From positions 1 to 6,768 of the forward strand of contig CAJQQJ010000110.1 of NCBI GenBank assembly GCA_905480445.1: DNA of 6,768 nt, given 5' to 3'. Positions 1 through 5,640 of this stretch are shown piece after piece. Every line of letters starts with the position of its first letter. The stretch's first letter is position 1. The translations under genes were made by a program, and so were the position numbers. Source of the stretch: an uncultured Alphaproteobacteria bacterium (lineage in GTDB: Bacteria > Pseudomonadota > Alphaproteobacteria > UBA7985 > CAJQQZ01). A model generated the notes under the pieces. The model was not told the origin of the DNA. It was given only the letters and a program-made list of their open reading frames with translations, and ran no database searches.

Positions 1-41
1 ATAGAGCGTGACGCGCATCGAAGCTGAACTGGCCGGGTGAT

Positions 42-61
42 AAAAAAGTCGAAGCTTCTCG
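42..61 (-). terminator. weak candidate terminator after the dioxygenase gene
   Basis: Reading the minus strand just past the stop codon at 75, a short stem (CGAG/TTCG with an AAGC loop, one wobble pair, positions 50-61) is followed two bases later by six T residues (42-47). The layout is that of a Rho-independent terminator, but the stem is only about 4 bp and would be unstable. It is listed as the only terminator-like structure downstream of this gene. Confidence 0.2.
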
Positions 62-74
62 CTTGTCTTGTTTG

Positions 75-650
75 TCATTGAATAGGTTCCAGGTAGATGG
101 GTGGAGCATTGAAAACAGCACTGCCGGTGCTTCGATCAATAATCCCACTTCGACAAGGTACTTGCGGCAACTGACCCATTTCACCGAGATAATGCTGAGT
201 GACGAGCTGTTTGTAACCGGCTGCGGTGATCACATAGTGGATATGCTTCGGTCGAGGAAAGTAGGCGCCAGGGACCAAACTGTCATAACGGTAGTTTCCG
301 TTTTGATCAGTCACTAAAGTTCCGCGCAGATCCAACTCACTGTCTTTGTAGCGACTCGCGGGGCCATTGCTCTCAGGAAAATAGTGTCCCTCGCCATCTG
401 TTTGCCAGGCTTCTAACCTTGCAGCGGCTACTGGCTGATTCGGGTTGGCTGCATTCAGCACTTTGCCCAAGACCACCATGGGTTCGCCGCTACGGTTTGA
501 GCGAACGAGACTGGTCGTAACTGGCATACCGGACACGAAAAACGGACCCAATCCATCTGGGCTCGTTGGCGCGCAGTTATCCGCTGCAGACGCCGTTGCA
601 ATACCCCACAGCAGTGGCGCTAAAAACACCCAAATTCGGTTCAACTGCAC
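75..650 (-). CDS. exported intradiol ring-cleavage dioxygenase-like protein
   Basis: This 191-aa protein resembles the catalytic core of the intradiol dioxygenase family (protocatechuate 3,4-dioxygenase beta chain and relatives), non-heme Fe(III) enzymes that cleave catechol-type rings between the two hydroxyls. A Sec signal peptide is visible: NR near residue 4-5, a hydrophobic stretch to about 18, and an A-S-A site at about 20-22. The protein is therefore probably periplasmic or secreted. The family hallmarks appear in order: GPFF (35-38), AWQTDGEGHY (81-90), a TDQNGNY turn (114-120), PGAY (127-130) and RPKHIH (133-138). By alignment to the known family, Tyr90, Tyr130, His136 and His138 are the four iron ligands and Arg133 matches the conserved active-site arginine. 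The C-terminus is shorter than in the classical cytosolic enzymes. Translation starts at GTG 650, fixed by an excellent AAGGAGGA Shine-Dalgarno (about 655-662). The substrate cannot be told from sequence. It is transcribed divergently from msrA. Confidence 0.85.
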   Translation of the reverse strand: MQLNRIWVFLAPLLWGIATASAADNCAPTSPDGLGPFFVSGMPVTTSLVRSNRSGEPMVVLGKVLNAANPNQPVAAARLEAWQTDGEGHYFPESNGPASRYKDSELDLRGTLVTDQNGNYRYDSLVPGAYFPRPKHIHYVITAAGYKQLVTQHYLGEMGQLPQVPCRSGIIDRSTGSAVFNAPPIYLEPIQ

Positions 651-676
651 GTTTTCCTCCTTCTCTGATTTGTTTC

Positions 677-685
677 AACATAGCA
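677..685 (-). promoter_or_regulatory. candidate extended -10 promoter for the dioxygenase gene
   Basis: On the minus strand, TGC followed by TATGTT (685 down to 677) matches an extended -10 element (TGn plus a TATAAT-like hexamer). It would place the transcription start about 20 bases before the GTG at 650, leaving just enough leader for the strong Shine-Dalgarno. No convincing -35 hexamer lies at the right distance, so this is a pattern-based inference only. Confidence 0.3.
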
Positions 686-773
686 CGGCAAGGAGACCCA
701 CAAAGCCAGATCACCCAAATTTGTTTGGAAATCTATCCCGCGGGCCCTAAGTTAAGGCCAGAGACAAATTGAA

Positions 774-785
774 AGGAAATTTCCT
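774..785. promoter_or_regulatory. 12-bp perfect palindrome over the msrA ribosome binding site
   Basis: AGGAAATTTCCT is its own reverse complement and ends at the base before the msrA ATG (786). Its left half is the msrA Shine-Dalgarno (AAGGA, 773-777, eight bases from the ATG). In RNA it could form at most a four-pair stem with an AAUU loop. In DNA it could be a small operator half-site pair. The palindrome is directly visible; any regulatory role is inferred. Confidence 0.35.
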
Positions 786-1295
786 ATGTCAGAAGAACGT
801 GCAGTTTTAGCCGGTGGTTGTTTCTGGGGCATGCAGGACTTAATTCGCCAAATTCCAGGCGTGAACAAAACCCGGGTCGGATACACCGGTGGTGACGTTG
901 CCAACGCCACTTACCGCCATCACGGTGCCCATGCAGAAGGTATTGAGATCCTCTTCGACCCAGCGAAGGTCTCCTATCGCCAATTGTTGGAGTTTTTCTT
1001 CCAGATCCATGATCCAACAACCCTCAACCGTCAGGGCAACGATGTTGGTCTAGGCTACCGTTCAGCAATCTATTATGTTGACGAGGAGCAAAAGGCCGCT
1101 GCCCACGATACTATTGCTGATGTGGATGCCTCAGGCCTTTGGCCTGGCCTCGTGATCACGGAAGTGCAGCCCGTCGGTGCTTTTTGGGAGGCTGAACCTG
1201 AACATCAAGACTATCTAGAGCGGCTCCCTAATGGTTACACTTGCCATTTCCCAAGGGCCAATTGGGTGCTGCCCAAGAGGCAAGCGGCGGAGTAG
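786..1295 (+). CDS. msrA: peptide methionine-S-sulfoxide reductase MsrA
   Basis: This 169-aa protein is a complete, canonical MsrA. It reduces the S-epimer of methionine sulfoxide in proteins and free methionine, repairing oxidative damage at the expense of thioredoxin. The catalytic motif GCFWG lies at residues 11-15, with Cys12 as the nucleophile. It is followed by RVGYTGGD (30-37), GAHAEGIEI (47-55), FDP (57-59), the HDPTTLNRQGND block (75-86), GYRSAIYY (90-97) and FWEAEPEHQDYL (133-144). The tail has GYTCHFPR, where Cys153 is the only other cysteine and a likely resolving residue. There is no signal peptide, so the protein should be cytoplasmic. The ATG at 786 is preceded by AAGGA at good spacing. 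No MsrB domain is fused or adjacent. It is probably cotranscribed with the nitronate monooxygenase gene 36 bases downstream. Confidence 0.97.
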   Translation: MSEERAVLAGGCFWGMQDLIRQIPGVNKTRVGYTGGDVANATYRHHGAHAEGIEILFDPAKVSYRQLLEFFFQIHDPTTLNRQGNDVGLGYRSAIYYVDEEQKAAAHDTIADVDASGLWPGLVITEVQPVGAFWEAEPEHQDYLERLPNGYTCHFPRANWVLPKRQAAE

Positions 1296-1331
1296 AGCCA
1301 TAGTCTTACCCCATCTGAGTGAGAACATGCC

Positions 1332-2420
1332 ATGTGGCTTAGGAATTCTATAGCGTCGACCTTGGGGATAAATGTACCAATCATCCAAGCCCCAATGATC
1401 TTGCAACGCTCGCTTGTTCCCTTAGCCGCGGCTGTTTGCAACTCAGGTGGCTTGGGCTCACTTGGTTGCGCCGAAATGACGGCTGAAGAGCTTGAACAAC
1501 GCATAGATGAAATGAGGCTAGCAACGAGCAGGCCGTTCAATCTGAATTTCTTCCTTCACAAAGCTCCGAAGTTCGACAGGAAATTAGACACAAAAATCAG
1601 GGCTCTGGTTACTCCATTCTATGAAAAAACAGACTTGGAGCTTCCAACTGATACTTCATCCACAGAGTTGGAAACTTTTGGCGAGCCAATCCTTGAACTG
1701 CTCATTGAAAAACGACCAAAGCTAGTAAGCTTTCATTTTGGATGCCCTTCAAGTGAGATCGTTAATCGCCTGAAATCTGCAGGCATCTTGGTCGCCACGA
1801 CAGCAACTACGGTCAAAGAAGCGATAGCCATTGAAAAAGCAGGAGCTGACTTCGTTGTCGCTCAAGGCTGGGAAGCGGGCGGGCATCGCGGCTCCTTCCA
1901 AAGCGGCTTTGAGGAAACTGGCATCGGGACCATGGCGCTAGTGCCTCAAGTCGTCGATGCCGTCGGAATTCCAGTGATCGCTTCGGGTGGTATTGGTGAC
2001 GGACGAGGCATAGCAGCAGCCTTTGCCCTCGGTGCACAAGGCGTTTGGATGGGGACAGCCTTCTTGTCTTGCTTAGAGGCTCCGATTACGCCCATCCACC
2101 GAAAAACGCTGCTGACAGCCAGCGATGAAGACACTCACTTGTCACGCGCCTTTTCAGGTAGACCTTGCCGAGCACGTAAAACTTCCTACTCTCTCAGCGT
2201 GGCAGAAAACCGCCCTGATTTGCATGATTTTCCATTAATGTACAACTACAGCAGCCCACTGAAGAAACACGGCATAGAGAATGACGATTTAGAACACCAG
2301 TTCTTACTTTATGGCCAATCCGCAGCTCTGAACCGGGAAATGACCGCGGCGGATTTCGTTAACAAGCTGACGGCAGAAGCAACAAATGTGTTTCAGCAGT
2401 TCAGCAACAATCAGACCTAG
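1332..2420 (+). CDS. nitronate monooxygenase (2-nitropropane dioxygenase family, class I)
   Basis: This 362-aa FMN-dependent TIM-barrel enzyme would oxidise alkyl nitronates, such as the metabolic poison propionate-3-nitronate, to carbonyl products plus nitrite. Motifs run in family order: IIQAPM (17-22, FMN site), SGGLGSLG (38-45), RPFNLNFF (67-74), LVSFHFGCP (131-139), VVAQGWEAGGHRGSF (175-189), PVIASGGIGDGRG (214-226), GVWMGTAFL (237-245) and SGRPCRARK (275-283). His185 in EAGGH is the expected catalytic base. A C-terminal LLYGQS (325-330) matches the conserved GQ element. Length and motif set fit class I enzymes. The ATG at 1332 is the first in frame after a TGA at 1320, and only a weak GAG-type ribosome site (about 1317-1323) precedes it. 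There is no signal peptide. The physiological substrate is unproven, since many relatives are annotated by homology only. Its stop codon overlaps that of the converging beta-propeller gene. Confidence 0.9.
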   Translation: MWLRNSIASTLGINVPIIQAPMILQRSLVPLAAAVCNSGGLGSLGCAEMTAEELEQRIDEMRLATSRPFNLNFFLHKAPKFDRKLDTKIRALVTPFYEKTDLELPTDTSSTELETFGEPILELLIEKRPKLVSFHFGCPSSEIVNRLKSAGILVATTATTVKEAIAIEKAGADFVVAQGWEAGGHRGSFQSGFEETGIGTMALVPQVVDAVGIPVIASGGIGDGRGIAAAFALGAQGVWMGTAFLSCLEAPITPIHRKTLLTASDEDTHLSRAFSGRPCRARKTSYSLSVAENRPDLHDFPLMYNYSSPLKKHGIENDDLEHQFLLYGQSAALNREMTAADFVNKLTAEATNVFQQFSNNQT

Positions 2421-4021
2421 AACTGATCTGTTCGCTGATCTTCGCCAATAGCGTAAAAGTATCCATCACGGTTACCGACGTAGATGTTCCCTTTCCAAAC
2501 GGCTGGCGTGGATTCGACGCAGCCGCCTGACGGGATCTTGAAAGACCAAACTTTCTTAGGTTTAGCCGGGTTTCTGAGGGTATAGCGATTGAGCTTTCCA
2601 GTGCAAGTGCCAACCAGCAATTGATCATCGACAACGACAGGTGAAGACCAGGCATGCCAGCCAATTTTTTCGCGGTAGGTTATCCGCCCAGTCAAGCGGC
2701 TGACCGCTACCAGTTCTCCGGGATGCGTAGCTACGTATAGAAAATCTTCATAAAGCGCAGGTGTCGCCCAAAGTCCGCCTTTGCCACCGGCAGGATTAAG
2801 GAATTCATTGCTCCAAACAATGGGGTCATCTGGCTTTGTTGGGTCGAGTTTCACCAATTGCCCCGACAGCTTTTGGGCCTTGTTAACACGCCGTTCTTTC
2901 TCGATTGAAACGTACAGCATGCCTTGCCTATCGATGACAATCGTCGCGTCAACGTCGTCACCAACCCAATATTCGAAAACCTGTGCTTCTTCGCGCTTGG
3001 CTCCTGCAATCAGCTGATCAATGTCGTAACCCTGAACGAGACCGCCTCCATTTGAGAAGTAAACTTTGTTTTGAAAAACGGCCACAGAGTTTTCAATCGA
3101 GACCATCTTGTCGCCGATCTTGCGAAAAAGATCCCTCGTGAAACCTTTGATTTTGCTAACGATCTTAGGTTTGACAGTGACCTTGCCGTCAACCATCTTT
3201 CGATTGAGCTTTGCAATGAAAAACCAGGAGTTTTCGCCGCCGGTCAGTAGGTAGTCACCTAGAATAAGCGGGTTGCCGTCCCAGTCGTTGTTCCACACCC
3301 GACCAGGCATATTGCCATTTATTGCCCAAAGTTCTTTCGGCTTCTTACCGTCCAGCGATATGACCCGCATGAAGTTATCGCGTGAACCTGAATAGAGCAG
3401 CGGAAAACCATCGGCATCCAAACTGACAGAGCCTTTGATGATGTCTCTGGTCTTAAACACAGGGCGGACGTCTTCGCCCGTTTTACTGTCTAGAAAATGG
3501 ATGTTGTAGTCATAGGCTCCGAAGATTACCTCTGTACTATTTTCTCTTTCCCAAACAACTGGCTGGCCAGTCCAACCTGTGCCGCACCAGACTTTACTCG
3601 ATTTGCCAACTGATGAACGTCCGCAATAACGCCCTTTGCGCCAAAGTATTTTTGGATTGTCGGGTAATGGCCCTTCGCCGTAATAGCTACGTGTGGGATT
3701 ACCTCGAAAGGCCAAGAGACCTTTATTCTTCGCATGAGGCCAAGGTTGGCCAACGGTCTCAGGATGCACATAGATAGCTGGATCAAGGTGCGGATTAGAG
3801 GAAAGAGGCAATGCTTCAGCAACACTTACACTCAAGCCGACAGACAGACCGATAAGCAAACAACTAGCTTTTGTTCCTGCCCAAGAAATCCGCCGGCAAG
3901 CAGCCTTCCAGCCCTGCAGGGAGAACCAACAAAGCTCCCGATCTGTAGAGACGGTTGGTGAAGGAGGGCTCTTTACTGGAAAGAGTGATCGAATATGGCG
4001 ATTGAGATATAATAGATGCAT
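2417..4021 (-). CDS. secreted PQQ-type beta-propeller repeat protein
   Basis: The product resembles the PQQ-like/quinoprotein beta-propeller superfamily. Counted from the first ATG (4021) it has 534 residues. A signal-peptide-like stretch (basic KAACRR near 39-44, hydrophobic core about 53-67, A-E-A at 68-70) implies a periplasmic or surface location. The mature part opens with a conserved-looking LAFRGNPTRSYYG (about 103-115). Seven or eight blade-like units follow, with the recurrent pattern of 'P.. . ..LYV(A/G)...G.L.A.D..TG...W'. The clearest are GQPVVW/EVIFGAYDY, GFPLLYSGSRD, GNPLILGDYLLTGG, ATPALYEDFLYVATHPGELVAV, SSPVVVDDQLLVGTCTGKL and STPAVWKGNIYVGNRDGYFYAI. Whether PQQ is bound is unknown; many relatives are scaffolds, as in BamB. 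The start is unresolved. The ATG at 4021 lacks a Shine-Dalgarno and lies inside the 107-aa gene. CTG 3919 would give an ideal signal peptide, TTG 3859 a very short one. It is last in the five-gene minus-strand cluster. Confidence 0.8.
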   Translation of the reverse strand: MHLLYLNRHIRSLFPVKSPPSPTVSTDRELCWFSLQGWKAACRRISWAGTKASCLLIGLSVGLSVSVAEALPLSSNPHLDPAIYVHPETVGQPWPHAKNKGLLAFRGNPTRSYYGEGPLPDNPKILWRKGRYCGRSSVGKSSKVWCGTGWTGQPVVWERENSTEVIFGAYDYNIHFLDSKTGEDVRPVFKTRDIIKGSVSLDADGFPLLYSGSRDNFMRVISLDGKKPKELWAINGNMPGRVWNNDWDGNPLILGDYLLTGGENSWFFIAKLNRKMVDGKVTVKPKIVSKIKGFTRDLFRKIGDKMVSIENSVAVFQNKVYFSNGGGLVQGYDIDQLIAGAKREEAQVFEYWVGDDVDATIVIDRQGMLYVSIEKERRVNKAQKLSGQLVKLDPTKPDDPIVWSNEFLNPAGGKGGLWATPALYEDFLYVATHPGELVAVSRLTGRITYREKIGWHAWSSPVVVDDQLLVGTCTGKLNRYTLRNPAKPKKVWSFKIPSGGCVESTPAVWKGNIYVGNRDGYFYAIGEDQRTDQF

Positions 4022-4187
4022 CGTCAGGCATTTGAGCAAAGAAATCGCTGCTCGGCAAGACAACAAGTGCCGCCGGTGCCTTATCTGTAAACAAAAGCAC
4101 CACAGCCGATAGTCCTATCCAAGCAAAGAGCACCACTACTAAGGTGGAAAGGCTTGTTACAAGCCTTTTTCTAGTAATCGTGAACAT
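3864..4187 (-). CDS. small single-span membrane protein of unknown function
   Basis: This 107-aa protein is not a family I can name. It begins MFTITRKR, a basic N-terminus, then has one strongly hydrophobic helix (about residues 9-34). A polar region probably lies outside the cytoplasm: PSSDFFAQMPDDASI, then LLVLPAGLEGCLPADF near the end, with a single cysteine. The ATG at 4187 lies inside the last codons of the 352-aa gene (17-base overlap). Only a weak ribosome site precedes it, which suggests translation by coupling. A longer reading of the frame exists upstream but runs over well-conserved-looking coding sequence, so the internal ATG is preferred. Its 3' part overlaps the possible 5' end of the beta-propeller gene in another frame. 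The membrane helix and tight context support a real gene. A role alongside the 352-aa protein is inference. Confidence 0.65.
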   Translation of the reverse strand: MFTITRKRLVTSLSTLVVVLFAWIGLSAVVLLFTDKAPAALVVLPSSDFFAQMPDDASIISQSPYSITLSSKEPSFTNRLYRSGALLVLPAGLEGCLPADFLGRNKS

Positions 4188-5229
4188 GCTCAAGCCGCCA
4201 AGGACCGTCTTTGATCGTACGTAGGGTTTCAGATAGTTCCGTGATGTCGACAGATAACAAGGCTCGCTGATCACCGTAGCCTTGTCGCCTCAGTTGCGTA
4301 AGAGCATCGGGATGACTTGCTGACAAAGGACCAGTTATAGTGAGCATGATGTCGTCGTTCCCTGCGATCTCAATGACACGCCCTCCAGCCAAGGCAATCT
4401 CTTCTAAGATATGCGTGAAAATCCGATAGCGCGGTGTCTCTATTTCAAAACCTAGTGCATTTGGCTCTACCACCGTCACTTGCTCAATCAACCCCAGCTG
4501 TTGCCGGGTCAAACCTTCAACAACTGAGCGTATAGTTAACTTGGCTTGACCAGTCGCAGCGACAGCTTGATTGATCACTTGTGCATAGGCCGATTTTGAA
4601 GAAAACTCGATGCCCAAAGCCAGGTCGCGTTCCCAGTCTCTCAGGCTGCCGTCCTTACTGGCCGATAGAACCGCGACATCCGATTTGAAGTCATATTTGT
4701 ACCAAGGAACCTGGTTCAAAAAGACAGCATAGTTTCTAGCCATTCTTGCCGAGGCCATATCCAAGGCAGAATGGTCAGCACCACGGAACCAAGTGAAGAC
4801 CCGACCAACAGTTTCCTCATAAAGCGCTTTGAAGACCAGTTCAGCCGTGAATGATACGCCAATGGTGTAGACCATCATTTTCGTGGCTGAATCAGCGCCG
4901 CCATGAGCATCCGCCTTTTCCGTCAAGGCGCAGAGCGACGACCAAAATCCCACAACTGAGGAGACATATCCAAAGTCGTGAGGGTCGCCTGTCTCCAGCA
5001 CTTTGGCATAGTCATCATATGCATGGACGATATGCCACTCAGGATAGGTCAGGAAGGTGGCGGCTTCGTTACGACGATGTTCCTCTGCCAATAGGGATTG
5101 ATAGCTGCTTTCTTCCACGTCGCCATGGCAAGCCAACTCGGTGTAGGCGACGGGTGACAAAAGCAAGAGCACTGCAACGAGCAGCGTTGCAAAGCTCCAA
5201 ACAACAAATCGAAAGAGACGCTTAATCAC
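4171..5229 (-). CDS. conserved hypothetical membrane-anchored protein (YPEWHIVHAYDDYA motif)
   Basis: This 352-aa protein resembles conserved hypothetical proteins seen in proteobacterial genomes, but I know of no assigned function. MIKRLFR is followed by a strong hydrophobic helix (about 8-28) ending SPVAYTELACHG, an uncleaved anchor or possibly a signal. The body is therefore probably periplasmic. The most distinctive block is LTYPEWHIVHAYDDYA (60-75), followed by GDPHDFGYVSSVVGFWSSLC (81-100) and DAHGGADSATKMMVYTIGVSFTAELVFKALYEETVGR (107-143). These are rich in His, Asp, Glu and aromatic residues, as in a metal or catalytic site. The second half looks like an alpha/beta domain without recognised motifs. 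The start is GTG 5229, which overlaps the upstream gene's TGA (GTGA, four bases). No clear Shine-Dalgarno is present, so translational coupling is likely. It overlaps the next gene by 17 bases. Confidence 0.8.
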   Translation of the reverse strand: MIKRLFRFVVWSFATLLVAVLLLLSPVAYTELACHGDVEESSYQSLLAEEHRRNEAATFLTYPEWHIVHAYDDYAKVLETGDPHDFGYVSSVVGFWSSLCALTEKADAHGGADSATKMMVYTIGVSFTAELVFKALYEETVGRVFTWFRGADHSALDMASARMARNYAVFLNQVPWYKYDFKSDVAVLSASKDGSLRDWERDLALGIEFSSKSAYAQVINQAVAATGQAKLTIRSVVEGLTRQQLGLIEQVTVVEPNALGFEIETPRYRIFTHILEEIALAGGRVIEIAGNDDIMLTITGPLSASHPDALTQLRRQGYGDQRALLSVDITELSETLRTIKDGPWRLEHVHDY

Positions 5230-5630
5230 TTGCGTCGACCAAACACTAAAACGGAAAAGAGCGCAAAACCACCTAAAGCCAAGTGCGGTAAATTTGCCAA
5301 GATTTTAAATCCGAAGTCCAGATCCAAAACGCCGTTAGTGAAGATCCCGAAGTCCAAGTACCCAGAGCCAGTAATCAAGCCTAAAACACCATCCCCTAAG
5401 TAAAGCGCGCCAAAATAGAGCAAGAAAATTCGGGAAACACGATGGGATATCAACCCGGCTATCAAGGCCCAAAGAGCGGATGCGGCATGTAGACTATCGT
5501 CGAAAATGTCCAGGGCAAAAACACCAAAAGCCAGGCCATTTTCATCTGTTAAACCTGGAACGTAATTCAGGGTCGCAGCAGTCAGCAGAGCAACAAAGTA
5601 TCCAAAAGCAATCCATCGAAGGGTGGTCAT
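5226..5630 (-). CDS. small four-helix integral membrane protein, DUF4383-like
   Basis: This 134-aa protein is almost entirely hydrophobic, with four predicted spans at about residues 5-25, 44-63, 67-90 and 112-131. Conserved-looking features are FGVFALDIFDDSLHAASALWA (35-55), with acidic residues and a His at the helix entry, LYFGALYLGDGVLG (71-84), and ANLPHLALG (112-120) before the last helix. The helix layout and the N.PH..LG signature recall DUF4383-type membrane proteins, whose function is unknown; this is a resemblance by eye. An in-frame extension upstream exists, but it runs through the FAD-oxidase gene. ATG 5630 is chosen because AGGA (5639-5642) lies eight bases before it. That ribosome site overlaps the upstream gene's TAG, leaving a 10-base gap. 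Its TGA overlaps the next gene's GTG. Confidence 0.8.
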   Translation of the reverse strand: MTTLRWIAFGYFVALLTAATLNYVPGLTDENGLAFGVFALDIFDDSLHAASALWALIAGLISHRVSRIFLLYFGALYLGDGVLGLITGSGYLDFGIFTNGVLDLDFGFKILANLPHLALGGFALFSVLVFGRRK

Positions 5631-5640
5631 AACTTCATTC

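Noticed and set aside
1..18. Possible minus-strand gene start at ATG 18 (MRVTLY) running off the left edge
   Set aside because: Only six codons are visible and no Shine-Dalgarno precedes it, so it cannot be supported as a gene.
715..728. Inverted repeat CCAAA-TTTG-TTTGG between the divergent genes
   Set aside because: Five-base arms in AT-rich intergenic DNA are expected by chance, with no promoter alignment to give it a role.
725..753. Candidate msrA promoter TTGGAA, 17 bases, TAAGTT
   Set aside because: The spacing is right, but the -10 hexamer matches the consensus at only about half its positions. It is too weak to list as a feature.
3839..3850. Short GACA repeat (three units)
   Set aside because: It encodes the Gly-Leu-Ser-Val repetition of the signal-peptide core of the propeller protein and is too short to be a meaningful repeat.
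4851..5225. Plus-strand 124-codon open frame opposite the 352-aa gene
   Set aside because: The composition is arginine- and serine-rich as expected of an antisense shadow, there is no ribosome site, and the minus-strand protein is family-like throughout.
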